This document shows, piece after piece, positions 19,280 through 31,189 of a stretch of DNA of 64,000 nt. Made by a program: the position numbers and the translations under genes. The notes under the pieces are model-generated. The model was not told the origin of the DNA, searched no databases, and worked only from the letters and a program-made list of their open reading frames with translations. Position 1 is the stretch's first letter. Every line of letters begins with the position of its first letter. Origin of the DNA: Anastrepha obliqua (Eukaryota > Arthropoda > Insecta > Diptera > Tephritidae); contig NC_072896.1 of NCBI RefSeq assembly GCF_027943255.1, forward strand, positions 43,364,501 to 43,428,500. Direction: 5' to 3'.

Positions 19280-21170
19280 AAAAACGTTTTTTGCATATCC
19301 TGATAAACTATTATCATTTCACTTATGATGCTATATTCGATCTATAAAATGCCAACTACAAGTTCGAATTCAACTACCAGTTCGAATTCCGAAATTCTCT
19401 AAATATTTGTATGCCAGATAGTGAACGTTTAGCATTTTAAGACTCCAATTACCCATAATTTCTTTTTCAATATTCTTTTTTTACTTTGTAACCTGTAAGA
19501 CAAAAAGCGTCTCGATAATAACGCCTGTTAGCCCTCATTCAGCTGCTTGAGCACCTACTTTCATTCAATATGCAGCAAAAATAATAAGTACTTTACTCAA
19601 ATAATATATTTGTAGATAGTAATATGTATGTATGAGTATGCATATATGCATGAATTGAGCTGAAGTTATAATTTTAATAATAAACCAATATTAAAGTGCT
19701 GCCCGCTGAAATGATCGGCGCACCATTTTACGAGTTACTGCACATTCTAAAAATCGCCTACAGCGGTCAACGAGAGCCGTAATATATATATATGTATATA
19801 TGTAGTATAGGTACCTGCAACGCGCAACGTTGCACAAATTTTCTTTTTAAATATGTATGGTACATTTATTTACCTTCCTTCGTATGTGTGCACTTCTTGT
19901 GGCCGCTTCTTAAGGTCGCTGTGGCCTGCCGATTACTTTTGGTTATCAACTCAAAAACGCTTCGTTGTCAAGCTGCGTCTTTATTGTTATTATCTTTTGG
20001 CTGGTGCAAGTAATTTTAATGATGTGCCTCGGTCGCATCCATTACCCACACAATTACTTGGTAATTACGCGAATTTGCTGACTTGCTGTCTTAACACGAT
20101 GAGCGCTCAGCGTGAGCGTTGAATTGACTATAAAAATAAATTAAATAATTATACAAATAAAATGATAATGAACCGACATGCTGCGGAGTTTCTCTTCATT
20201 TTCGGCGGTTATAAAATTAGTTACTGAAGTGCGGCAGGAAGTGTTAACGTAATTGTTATGAAAGCCAATATAAGGGCACTTTGCATGCAACACGGCGACT
20301 TTGGTTCCTGAGCATCCGGGCATATGATTAGCTGGCGCATGCACCTACATACATACGTATAGAAGGGGTGTCGAAGTGTGCATGCACACTCGGTCGTTGA
20401 AACTAGTGTTATTAAATAATTTAATTTAATGTTAAGCGATTGCGTGGCCATTACCAATGATTGATTTAAATTTTTCATGAAAAGAAGACATTATATACGG
20501 TAGACATCACATCCCATTCTTATATCGTACTGACTATAATTTTACCTGTGCTCTTGGCTATCAATTATTAGAGAGGCAATTTTTTTCTGTACAATTTGAA
20601 TACACATGCCTAAGAGGACTTGAGTACTAGAGCCGATGTGGTATAGGTGGTTTAGTAGTAGTGCTTCTGGGTATTCATTTACCGTTCTTTAGTCCTTACT
20701 GCAAAGGCCACGTTATGAATGTCAAATGATTCCAAGAAATTTCCTGCTTGAAAAAATATTGTAAATAATACTTCTACCAGAGTTCCGTCACAGACTTTTT
20801 TTGGTGTCACCATATCGAATGTTATGATCACGATTACGAAGAATAAATATAATATGGTGATACAAAAGTGTATATTATTGAGCTCTTATTAAAATGGAAC
20901 ATTTTATGCTACTGATTTATAAGGTAATTAATAATTATAGTGATGATTAGATTAAATTTATATAGTTGTATTTTAAATGAAGACCAATTTTGAAACGTAG
21001 TTATTCTTTAAAGCAATTTGTCCTTACGTTGATAAAGAATTAAATGTAGAGATAGCAATAATACTTTTTATAGACTAGAAATTTTTGATTTTTCACTGGG
21101 TATGTTATTATATGAATAATTTTTAAATTCGTTTCCCCAGTCAATTTCACACTTTTAATTATTTTATTTT
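19280..21170. other. unique-looking non-coding DNA
   Basis: ORFs of up to 89 codons near 19792-20122 and 20141-20478 show no domain. TATG/CATA-rich stretches occur near 19620-19800. Nothing else could be supported. Confidence 0.4.
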
Positions 21171-21173
21171 TTT

Positions 21174-21905
21174 ATGTTTCGGCAACTAATGCGTGGTCCC
21201 TTTCAAGAAAAGTTTGCTGTGTATAACGTTACATTACTGGTTGCAAAAGGTTTGCCAAACACTTCGTCAACATTGCCAGCAAGCCGAAAGAAGAAACGTA
21301 ATGATGAAGAACCTGAGAATTCAGCGGAAAATATGACCGCCGAAGAAATTGATTTCAAGAGGAACACATTTCTCATCATCATGGACTCAGTTATCACTAG
21401 TATTGAAAATCGGTTTACTGCAATTAAAAACATAAACAACATTTTCTCATTCCTGTGGCTATTTCCTAAAATTGAAAAAGCAGAACTTCAGACAGCAGCT
21501 CTTAATTTTGCTAAAAAATACCCTTCTGATGTGTCGGAAGAAATCTCAATTGAGATGTGTCACTTGAAGAGTGTGTACAAGGCGAATTTTACTGGAAATT
21601 CGGAATGTTGTATGCCTCCGTTCGACTTGTTGAATGCCATCACAGCTAAAAACTTGGATACTCTGTTCCCGAACATCTGCATTGCTTTGCGAATATTCTG
21701 CACCCTGCCAGTATCGGTTGCCGGCGCCGAAAGATCGTTCAGCGCTTTATCAAGGCTCAAAGACTATCATCGTTCTTGTTCAACTCAGAGTCGAGTAACA
21801 GGATTGGCAACTTTGTATTTGGAATCTGAGTTAGCAAGGAAACTCGACTTCGATGATATTATAAGAGCTTTTGCCTCAGCTAAAGCAAGAAAAGCAAAAT
21901 TCTAA
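21174..21905 (+). pseudogene. hAT transposase, C-terminal part with dimerisation domain
   Basis: A 243-codon frame without stops. The C-terminal third (about residues 155-235) has LDTLFPNICIALRIFCTLPV, SVAGAERSFSALSRLKDYHR and RVTGLATLYLES, the hAT C-terminal dimerisation motif (P-V-S-x-A-x-x-ERSFS-x-L-x-x-x-K). The N-terminal BED zinc finger and the catalytic DDE core are absent. Residues 1-100 are lysine- and glutamate-rich and include KKKRNDEE. Full hAT proteins of this ZMYM-like group run to 600-800 residues. It is either a truncated transposon or, less likely, a captured exon; no TIR was found. Confidence 0.8.
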
Positions 21906-22093
21906 GCATCGTGGCAGTCATTTTCAAATATTTGTAAGGCTCACAAAATGAATAAAAAAATTTTAACTTTTTTCAGCTGCGTTTTTTATTTCAGATCTGC
22001 TGAAGAGTTTTCTAAAATTCATTTTAATCAATATTTCATAATTAATTCTATCCAAAATTTTATCGATGAGTTTTTCAATGTTTAAATGTTATA

Positions 22094-22985
22094 AAGGGTG
22101 TTTTTTTTAGAGGCTAGGTTTTCAAGATGAAATAAAACGTATATAATTTAATGTTATGGCCAAGAATTTAGCTTTATTATAAAGATAAGGGTTTGCCATT
22201 ATGTTTTAAAAATGATTTCGGACAAGTGGCCGCCGCGGCTGGCTCGAATAAATTCCAGCCGAGAGGCCCAATTTTCGACCACTTTTTGCAGCAATTGGGG
22301 CCGTATGTCAGCAATAACGCGCCGAATATTCTCTTCCAAGACGTCAATCGTCTCGGGCTTATCTGCGTAGACAAGCGACTTCACATAGCCTCACAAAAAT
22401 AGTCCAGCGGTGTTATATCGACAGATTTGGAGGCCACGCCACAGGTCCACGGCGCGAGATAATGCGCTCACCAAAAGTTTCCTTCAATAAATCGATTGTT
22501 GCGTTGGCTGTATGGCATGTAGCGCCGTCTTGTTGGAACCAAAGGTCGTCCACATCAACATCGTCCAATTCAGGCACGAAAAAGTCATTAATCATGGCTT
22601 TATAGCGCTCTCCATTGACTGTAACATTATGGCCGGCTTCATTTTTAAAGAAATATGGACCAATGATTCCCTCTGCCCATAGAGCACACCAAACAGTGAC
22701 TTTTTGAGGATGTAACGGCGTCTCAGCAATGGCTTGTGGATTATGTTCACTCCAAATGCGACAATTTTGCTTATTGACGTACCCATTCAACCAAAAGTGA
22801 GCTTCATCGCTGAACAAAATTTTCTTGTGAAAATCGGGATCGGTGGCCATCTCGTTTTAGGCCCATTCACCGAACGTGCGACGCGCTTGACGGTCGTTCG
22901 GCTTCAATTTTTGCACGAGTTGGATTTTGTAAGCCCGCAAACCAAGATCCTTCCGCAAAATCTTCCATAAAGTGGATGGGCACAT
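22094..22985 (-). mobile_element. mariner with 3' TIR, missing its N-terminus
   Basis: The terminus AAGGGTGTTTTTTTTAGAGG begins at 22094 next to TA (22092-22093). The minus-strand protein reads CPSTLWKILRKDLGLRAYKI, a TAA stop near 22853, KILFSDEAHFWLNG (first Asp), NEAGHNVTVNGERY, WFQQDGATCHTA (second Asp), then a one-base frameshift into SVDITPLDYF (third Asp region), and KSLVYADKPETID to FIRASRGGHLSEIIFK. Only about three lesions separate it from a full catalytic domain. The 5' part is replaced by another mariner at 22990. Confidence 0.85.
22413..22850 (-). pseudogene. mariner transposase catalytic core ORF
   Basis: The open part of the element above, 145 codons. It carries FSDEAHFWLNGYVNKQNCRI and WFQQDGATCHTANATIDLLK, the first and second catalytic aspartates. 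The frame breaks at WPPNLSI, where the family has WPPRSCDLTPLD. Confidence 0.8.
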
Positions 22986-22989
22986 CTCC

Positions 22990-23275
22990 AATTACTGCGG
23001 TGCTTGTTCGATGATATTTGTCGAGTTATTGGTCAAAAAAGTGTTCACAATATGAGCCTTGTGAGACGGTGCGTTATCATGGTGCAAGGTCCACGAGTTT
23101 TCTTTCCACAAACTGGGCCGTTTCTTATGCGCATTCTCTCTCAAACGTCGCATAACTTCCAAATAATATTCTTTATTTACCGTAGAACCATTTGGATTGA
23201 ACTCCGAGTGCACAACACCATGATAATCGAAGAAAACGAGTAGCATGAATGAATAATTCAGGTGGTTTAGCACAT
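22990..23275 (-). pseudogene. mariner fragment, central part (different family)
   Basis: The minus strand reads FFDYHGVVHSEFNPNGSTVN, KEYYLEVMRRLREN and LHHDNAPSHKAHIVNTFLT to NIIEQAP. It is the same lineage as the elements at 37928 and 62176. At 22988 its sequence switches within one codon into the other mariner family (CPSTLWK). Confidence 0.8.
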
Positions 23276-23279
23276 AAAC

Positions 23280-24545
23280 TCAGCGACCTTGCAAAACCTA
23301 AATCTGTTTTTGCACAACTACTCGAAACTCTCGCTTTCGATTAATTTACTCCGAGCATTTATGAAATGCGTTCCTCCCATCTGAGGCCAAGTTCCCTTTG
23401 CGCTTAAGCAAGAACGCAAATGCATTGGGAGCGCTTTTTCGAGAACACATTTTCAAGCAAACCAAAATAATGGGACATTTTTCTGCCGAATGGCTTCGTG
23501 CTCTGCGACTCTTTCTTATATTTGGAGTAGTTTTTTGTGGGCCCTTATACGCTACGCTAAAAAAACACGGTAAAGCGTCAATAAAAAGAAATATATGTTG
23601 CGGTGATTATTTGTTTCACTTCCTTCGCTTTCTTATTTTCGTCCTGAAACCTTAAATTAGGCGCCAAGAGATGCCGCAGAGAATCTAAAGCAACAACGCA
23701 ATCAACTTGGTAAAGGACGGACGATCGCAGGCTGTGAGAATTGAAGAAGGCATTCTTGTGCCAGCATCCGCAGTTCGAAAATACGCGGCGAATGAAGGAT
23801 TCAAATTGGCCTTTATGCCACCGAGTATTAAAAATAGTCCCAATGTGTTCTATTACATTCGCTACACCACATTCGGTCATTATTTTAACGAAATTTTCAA
23901 TGGACAGACACAACTTCTTTTAGAAAATTTTTATAAATATTTTTTGAAGATTTGATTTAACAAAACTTAGTTCGAGGTAATTATAATAAAAACAAAATTG
24001 CATACAAAATTTATTCGGCGACATGAATACGTACGGGAACGTGTTGGAACAGCTAGATACTTGCTGAAAAAGCAGAAAAAAATCGTTCTCTAGAACTGCA
24101 AATTTCTCAGCAGTTTCCACTAAGTAATTCCAATAATATTTATTTCCTCATCCCATTTAATGGCTACGCATGCGTTACAAATGCCAATCACCACAAATGC
24201 AATAATGCATTCAATAATAGAGTGGGAATACGATAATTGCATAGCAAATAAACCCATTCATAAATAAAAAAATATGTTCATTTTATTCACGCTGCTTAGG
24301 TCTTGCTTTAAAGTAGCGCTTTCTGCGAATCAAGGAGTGAAGCGCGCGATATACGTTTCAAAGGCTTGCAATTTCTAAGCGTGCTACATAACATAAATCT
24401 TTTGAGGCATCATACACACACACACACAAAAGTAAAAAATAAATAGCAAATGAATTATAGGACTTTTTTCGCGAATTTGATTAGAGAAGGAATTTAATCT
24501 CTCAATAACTTTATTCCAATACAGTTTATGAAAGACAGCGCTTTG
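23280..24545. other. non-coding DNA with one unplaced ORF
   Basis: A 111-codon minus-strand frame (23913-23578; MCLSIENFVKIMTECGVANV...) is not recognised. The complementary strand is also open over part of it. No other feature was seen apart from a (CA)n run near 24414-24430. Confidence 0.35.
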
Positions 24546-24551
24546 GAAATA

Positions 24552-25793
24552 CAAGGTGAAGTCCAAAATAAATAAGACTGAGCTAAAATAGAAACAACAG
24601 GAGCTTTGTTCTGATAAATTCGAGTTTATTTATTCAAAATAGTCCTCTCTGGCCTCGATACATTCTTTTATGTGATCTAAAAGCTTTTCGAAAGAATGTT
24701 TCAGGTCATTGACCGGAATGTCCTTCAGGATGTCGGTACAAGACTTTTGGATGACCTCTACAGACGCAAAACGTTTTCCTTTCATGCGTTTTTCCGAATA
24801 GGTAGAATGGAGCCATATCAAGCAACTACGGTGAGTTAAAATACGATTTCTAGTCAAAAACTCAGTCACAAGAGTAGATCGATGAGATCGTACATTATCA
24901 TGCAATAAGCTCCAGCTTCCTCCTTCGCGGTAGATATTCAGAGCGAATTCGACGAATGCGATGCAACAAACGCTTCAAAACGCCAAGATAGAAAATTGCA
25001 TTGACGGTTTGGCTCGTTGGCATGAACTCCTTGTGGACAATTCCCTTGGAATCGTAAAAACAAATGAGCATCGATTTGATTTTTGACTTCTCCAAATGCG
25101 ATTTTTGGGTGGTGGCTCGTGTGTGGCCAGCCATTCGACACTTTAACGCTTAGTTTCAGGGTTATGTTGGAAACACCACCTTTCATCACCAATTACAATA
25201 TTTTAAAAGAAGTTCTCGTCCTTTCTCGCCTCTTAATGTTGAATTCTGAGCAATTTTTGGTCCTCAGTTAACTTGGGCGGAATGAAACATACACAGACCT
25301 TTCGCAAGCCCAAATTATCAGTAAAAATGCAATAAGTTGATGTTTTGGAGATATTCAACTCCGATTCGGTTAATTTCTGTTAAAATTTACGAACAATTGC
25401 GATAGAGTTTTCGATGATTCCTGATTTGTTTATTGCCATTTATGGCCTCACAACCATCTCTGAAACATCTAAGCCACTCATAAACTCTGGCACGAGATAG
25501 ACAATCATCGCCATACACTTTTTTCATCAATTCAAATGTTTCGGTAAACGTTTTACCGAGTTGAAAACCAAATTTGATATGAGTTCTTTGTTCGAAACTC
25601 ATTTTAATACCGATGACATAAACATACTGACACTTTAGACGCAATGACTTCGCTTGCACTGAGCCGAATGTCACCAAGCTTTCACCGGCAGTCAGCTAGG
25701 GATGTAATTTCCAACGCTCTAACTGATTAAAAAGATGGCGCCATCAAAAATATTTTTATGACACCAGTTGTTTTTATTTTGGACTTCACCTTG
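24552..25793 (-). mobile_element. full-length mariner with TIRs, decayed ORF
   Basis: The terminal inverted repeats are near-perfect (CAAGGTGAAGTCCAAAATAA at 24552 and its complement ending at 25793) with TA on both sides (24550-24551 and 25794-25795); length 1242 bp. The minus-strand coding order is MSFEQRTHIKFGFQLGKTFT, YGDDCLSRARVYEWLRCFRD, then KSMLICFYDSKGIVHKEFMP, HDNVRSHRSTLVTEFL and LLDHIKECIEAREDYFE at 24640. Frames shift at least four times, and the first catalytic block is lost. Confidence 0.9.
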
Positions 25794-25854
25794 TAAGTTC
25801 CCATTATTTTACATTTTCCGATTTTTGTTTTTAATTATTTCCTCTAAATGTTGA

Positions 25855-26790
25855 CTGCTACACTCTTGGAAGCTGGTCTTCGTACTCGGTGCCACTCGGA
25901 GAAGTGATGTCGGGATACCATTAACCTCGCCAACATATTTTCTTTTAGTGCAGACTCAGCTGAGCTGGTTACTGGGTTTGTTTTATAGGCTTTACTTTTG
26001 AGGTATTCCCACAGCAAAAAGTCCATAGGGGTAAGATCGGGCGACCTGTGTGGCCAGGATATGTCACCGAAATGGATTATCAATTTGTTAGGGAAGAAAC
26101 CGCACAGTATCGTTGTGATTCCTTTGGCTGTGTGCGCCGTGGCACCATCTTCCGGAAGCCATGCGTGTGTACTGAAGGAAGGATGTATTATTGATAGAAT
26201 TATTCAGCATGCGCCAGTAACCGTTACCGTCCACAGAAATCGCTTGTTCTCGACGATTTTCAAAAAATATGGTTAAATTATTCCACTGCTTAACAATGCA
26301 AACCATACTGTCACTTTGGGACTGTGAATAAGTGAAGTGGCTGTTGATGTTTTAATAGTGGGTTCTATTCTTTAGGCAATTAATAACGGCAATTTTGTAT
26401 ATTTACTCTTCCATTTTTATGAAAATTGGCTTCATCCCTTCAAAAATGTTTACGCAAATTGTAATCGATAGGATTAAGCGCTTGCCCATCGAAGGTTTAG
26501 AATTTCGAAGGGGTGAAGACTAAGATTCTTCCTCAATATTTTATGCACAATATTTTTTGGGCCTTCCAGGGCAGCCACTCTCTTGCGTATTGACTTGCGC
26601 GGATTATCGTATAATGACGAATTCAATATTTTCATTTGTGCTTTTGCCAGCCGTGGGCCTGCACCGAACTCGTTGCCTGGATCCATCACGCCCATGAACG
26701 AATCAAATCTTCACTTGGGGCATCACGAAAATTTGAACAAAATTTACGACGAGCAGTTGCGGACGAATCATTGGCACGAATCATTGCGGC
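25855..26790 (-). pseudogene. decayed mariner transposase
   Basis: Minus-strand traces in order: RKSIRKRVAALEGPKNIVHK, ILRKNLSLHPFEI, then FFENRREQAISVDGNGYWRM, RFLP in the catalytic zone, FGDISWPHRSPDLTPMDFLL (third Asp) and WEYLKSKAYKTNP. It belongs to the group with the FFLWGYLKSKVY motif. Multiple frameshifts; no TIR identified. Confidence 0.65.
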
Positions 26791-26964
26791 ATCGTGACTA
26801 AATACGCACGAATAATGAAGCTTACGTGGTCCCCTCCCCGCTCAAACGCGCAGTAGTTAGGGAGGCACTTAAAATCTAGTTCTGCCGCGGAACACACTGT
26901 ACATATTTTGATTTATTATAAATATACAGAAATATAACTTACTTTTGCGGTTTTGCTTTCTTAC

Positions 26965-27900
26965 TTACATACTTATGTGGCGCTACAACCGTGCATCGGT
27001 TTTGGCTGAATCCAAAATGGCGCGCCAGCTGTTTCTGTCCTGCCCTCGTTGGTGCCAGTTGGAAATCTGTTTCGTAGAATTTTTCTCTCGAAAGCTCCCA
27101 AAACTTTTTCATCTGCTGTTGACATCGTCCATGCTTCTGCGCCATATATTAGGACGGGAATGATGAGCGTTTTGTAGAGTGCCAGTTTAGTCCTTCGAGA
27201 GAGAGCTCTACTTCTCAGTTGCCTACTGAGCCCAAAGTAACACCTGTTGGCAAGAGCTATTCTCCGTTTGATCTCCAAGGTGATGTCATTTTTGCTTTGA
27301 ATACTGGTCCCAAGGTAGACAAAGTCCTTCACAACTTGGAACTGTTGGTTGTCAACACCGACATATTGTCCCAGACGCGAAAGCTCCCTGAGTGTTGACA
27401 GCAGGTACTTTGTTTTACCCTCATTCATCGCAAGACCCACATTGCTCGCCTCTCTCTTGCCGGAGTTTGCCGAGCATACAGCGCGGTTGGTTTCGCCGAT
27501 AATGTCGATGTCGTCGGCATATGCTAGCAGCATGCTACTCTTATGAAAGATAGTGCGGTTCAGCTCGGCAGCGCGAAAGATTTTTCCAGCGAGCGGTTGA
27601 AAAGGTCACAAGATAGAGAAGGTCACACATAGAGAGTCGCCTTGTCTGAAACCTTGCTTGGTATCGAACGGCTTGGAGAGGTTACTTCCAATTCTGACGG
27701 CGCTGGTTGTAGCGCGCAACGTCATCTTACACAGCCGTATGAGTTTTGCGAGGATACCAAACACAGACATAGCGGCATAGAAGTGATTTCTATCCTTCTT
27801 TGCTATCAAAGGCGGTTTTGAAATCGACGAAGAGGTGGTGCGTGTCGAGTTGTTTTTCGTGGGTTTTCTCCAGGTTTTGGTGGACTTACCATGGTGGACT
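26965..27900 (-). mobile_element. RTE-like LINE copy C
   Basis: A 186-codon frame (27533-26973) has LLAYADDIDIIGETNRAVCS with an intact YADD, NEGKTKYLLSTLRE, VYLGTSIQSKNDITLEIKRR and IIPVLIYGAEAWTMSTADEK. Upstream (27809-27606) lies FGILAKLIRLCKMTLRATTS with KPFDTKQGFRQGDSL. A deletion right after ERKILRN removes most of the C-terminus before the terminal WIQPKPMHGCSAT. Its sequence differs from copies A, B and E, so it is a subfamily. The 3' tail is AAGT-like (AAGTAAGAAAG). Confidence 0.85.
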
Positions 27901-27919
27901 GCTTCGCCAGGGGCGGATG

Positions 27920-29080
27920 CAAAGCCATAGATAACGTACGAGCATTCTCCAAGAGGGCAGGGAAGTCAAGCGATCCATTTAAAAGATATGATATAGTTGT
28001 GCAAGTGAGAAGGGTAAATCCTTTATGCAGTTGTTGGATTTAAAAGCTAAGTAAGCGATTCATAGAAAGATTAAATGAAATTAATATTTTTGGAATTTGT
28101 GTGAGCGTTTTTTATCATTAAAGCCTGTTATTACTATTATTTATTATAGATATATCCAAAATACCTATATATAAATACAAACAGAGTATATATAATCTGT
28201 CTGTACTTGTCACTCTAGATCCTATTAGAGTCATGCATAATATTTTTAGAGCGTATGGGTCTGCAAGAGTTGAACTCTTAAGAAGTTGAATTTTAATTGA
28301 AGTAAATTTCCAGTCTCTTGACTTTGGAAACACATTTATGAGGTAACCCAGAAATATGATATAGCGTGGGGAAATAAACTGTTTTTCTATATAAGAAGAA
28401 TGAACACATTTTCCAATATTCCGAAATCGACTGTTCCCAGTGTACCAAGAATGGAGCTAATCAAGCTCAACTTGAAGAACAATAATAGTAATAATAATAA
28501 GTTTGCATCTGTAGTGTGTCCAATGGGCGACGGAGTATATTTGGAGATCAGCTGGTAAACTGCTAAATATATTTTTATTGCCCTCATTTCCGATACAATG
28601 AATAAAGAAGCAAGTCATAATGACAGTAAATAATAATAATCATAAGTTTAATAGCAATACATATGACAAATGCGTACAATAGGCGAGGGAAAGTGTTTAG
28701 CAAAACTGCGATAAAGTTGTTTATGCAATCTAACAATAACACATTTTTTTGCGGCATAAATGAGCAAGTAAAATTGAAGTTGCACAGTGGTTCATTCGCT
28801 AATTTAAGTGCCACAAAAGTTAAAAATTATCTACTCATTGATTCTATGTTTACAAGCGTAGATGTGGAGAAAATACTTGCTACTTATCGGCTGAGAGTGA
28901 TTTGGTATATAGCTGAACCAGCCGAAGTCTACCGAAAAATGGGTATAACTGACAATGGCTACTGTACAAATTGAAAGGATGAAAATGAAACTTCCATGTA
29001 AGATGTTCAACCTCACCGAGGGACGTTTGAGTGTAATTCCCTGTAACATTTGTCAAAACACGGCATCCTACAACATTCCC
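27920..29080. other. non-coding DNA, no feature identified
   Basis: ORFs (largest 103 codons, +, 28663-28974) have no recognisable domain. There are AT-rich stretches and short ATA runs. Confidence 0.4.
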
Positions 29081-29084
29081 AATC

Positions 29085-29185
29085 AAAAACCTTCGAGTGT
29101 ATTTCTGTCATGAACAAAATTCTCATACGAGTAGGAAACCATCTGCTGTTCGGAGGGGAGATAGAACTGCTTCTCTCTCCTTTTG
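29085..29185 (+). repeat. degenerate SINE fragment
   Basis: AACCTTCGAGTGTATTTCTG, then ATGAACAAAATTCTCAT and CTGCTGTTCGGAGGGGAGAT match the SINE body blocks in order. The copy is well diverged, like that at 1720-1905, and lacks head and tail. Confidence 0.45.
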
Positions 29186-29344
29186 TTGAAAAATAGTAAA
29201 CGCGCACAAGAAATTGTGTCATAGTAGCAGCTTGACCAAGAACCCGAACACGTTACATATAACCATTGTGAAAATCAATGAATCGATTTGTAATATAGTG
29301 ATTTTAAGATTTGTGACATTTCAATTACGGAAACTAATAAAAAT

Positions 29345-29818
29345 GATGCTGTTATATCTGGATTTGGTATCCCCGTAAAACTAATACGGCAAGATTTGCT
29401 CAATACCAGCAGCGCCGTCAGAATTGGGAAGGACCTCTCCGAGCCGTTTGATACCAAACGAGGTTTGATATTGCCATCATCGACCTCAACAACAGCGCTG
29501 TTCGTTCTGCATTTTAAAAGGGGAAAAAGAGGCAAAGCGAATGGGTCGTTAGAGTGTTTGAGAGAACGATTGTGCGGAAGATTTTTGGCCCTTGGCCGTT
29601 GGCAACGGCGAATATCGCGGGCGATGGAACGATGAGATGTATGAGCTTTTCGATGACATAGAAATAGTGCAGCGTTGGAAAGATCAAGTTGAGAAGGATT
29701 TGGTTTAACTTGGTGTGCCCAACTGGCGCCGGTTGGCGCGAGAAACAAACGACTGACGCACTTTGTCAAGCTCGGCCAAAATCGCGCAACCGATTATAGG
29801 GCCAATTAAGAAGAAGAA
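29345..29818 (+). mobile_element. RTE-like LINE copy D with a large internal deletion
   Basis: It starts with FGIPVKLIRQDLLNTSSAVR-like coding (29355-29420), then GKDLSEPFDTKRGL, and jumps at 29467 to short blocks (ATSTTAL, KRGKANGSLECLRERL) and on to WRRLARETND and KLGQNRAT. The 3' end is GGGCCAATTAAGAAGAAG at 29800-29818. About 900 bp, including the YADD region, are missing compared with copies A and C. Confidence 0.8.
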
Positions 29819-29819
29819 C

Positions 29820-30080
29820 GATAAGAATGAAGTGCCCCTTTTTAATTAAAAAAAATACCTCCAAATGCAGTTTGCTTGTGTTTTTTCCCGATGTTGCCGT
29901 GTCAAGAAAATTAGTTCTGTATGTATAATTGTTTGTGTCTGGCCGTATCTATTGCTTTCGCGTATTCCTCCCTTTCCCAAGCAAATAATTTATCTTTTTT
30001 TGTTTGAATATTCACGGCGATGACGTAATAGCGAGTTCGGAACGCGTAATTTTGTATTCTATCATTCTTGCATCGGAAGT
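29820..30080. other. short non-coding stretch
   Basis: No gene or repeat signature was recognised. Confidence 0.4.
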
Positions 30081-30640
30081 ATCGGGAGTTTTTTAACTGA
30101 TTGAGAACTGTTGATATCGATAACTATAATTTGACCGCTGAGAATGGCAAACTGTGTTGACATTTTCATATCTCTCTGAAATTTAGTTAAAAAACAAACA
30201 AATCTGTTCGCCAAGTGGCGAAATTATTGACTGAACTGAAATTGTGTGTCCAAAAATTAAGCAATGCTCATCATTGAGGAAATTTGGTTCCAACAAGTTG
30301 GCGGAACTTGTCATTCAGCGCGCTTAACAATCGATTTATTACAAAATCCCTTTGGTGACAACCTTCTTTGCAGATGTAGTTCTATTCAGTGGACCCCGTT
30401 CGGGCGGTTTAACGCCTCGGGCTTACTTTTTACGAGGCTGTGTTAAGATATTGAACTCGCAACTCTGGAAACATTGAAAGAAAATATTCAAGCCACCATT
30501 GACATCATACGGCCAGATTTATTGGAAGAAGTATTTAAGAGTTGGACTGATCGATTATATCATGTAACTCGTAGCCGCGGCAGACATATGTCGAATATCA
30601 TAAACAATAAATGCTCTCACAAGAAATACGACGAGGCGAG
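30081..30640 (+). mobile_element. mariner deletion derivative
   Basis: The left TIR ATCGGGAGTTTTTTAACTGA and leader (GATATCGATAACTATAATTTG) match the element at 10483. After a deletion, coding resumes with IWFQQVGGTCHSARLTIDLL (second Asp replaced by Val) and LETLKENIQATIDIIRPDLL, then SWTDRLYHVTRSRGRHMSNI. The first catalytic Asp region is missing. The 3' TIR was not clearly seen. Confidence 0.75.
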
Positions 30641-30844
30641 ACAAGAAAAACAGGGTTCATTCTATTCGTTCGTTCGTTCATTCTATTATAGCTGTAATTT
30701 AAAAGAGTTCAATACAGTGACGGGAGTGATTTGAACTGGTACACCACCCGACTTGGATGTTATAGACAATATCTACGCTCCCATCTATGCAGTAAAAAAA
30801 TGCAGTAAAGAATGTCTAGTAACAAATGAAAGCTCGGCGATAAA

Positions 30845-31085
30845 TGTATGTTACACCCTTTTTGGGTGTTTGGCCGAGCTCCTCCTTCTATTTGTGGCGT
30901 GCGCATTTATGTTGTTCCACAAATGGAGGGTCCTACAGGTTCAAGCCGACTCCGAGCGGCAGAAATTTTTATGAGGAGCTTTTTCATGGCAGAAATACAC
31001 TCGGAGGTTTGCCATTGCCTGGTGCGGGGCGACCGCTATTAGAAAAACACTTTTTCTATAATACATTTTAGCCTTTCACCGAGAT
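30845..31085 (-). repeat. SINE copy
   Basis: Antisense on the plus strand: ACACCCTTTTTGGGTGTTTG, GGCCGAGCTCC, TTTGTGGCGTGCG, CACAAATGGAGGGTCCTACA, GCCGACTCCGAGCGGCAGAA, CACTCGGAGGTTTGCCATTG, GGGCGACCGCTATTAG and the B-box complement GAGATTCGAAC near 31082. The A-box part of the head is missing, and the 3' tail has lost the TA run. Confidence 0.85.
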
Positions 31086-31189
31086 TCGAACTTACAGCGG
31101 CCATGTATATCCTAATATAACACATATTTTGAAGTATTTCTACTGGTAGCTGTTATAGAGTGCATGGAAAAGATTCTCCACAGGCAATG

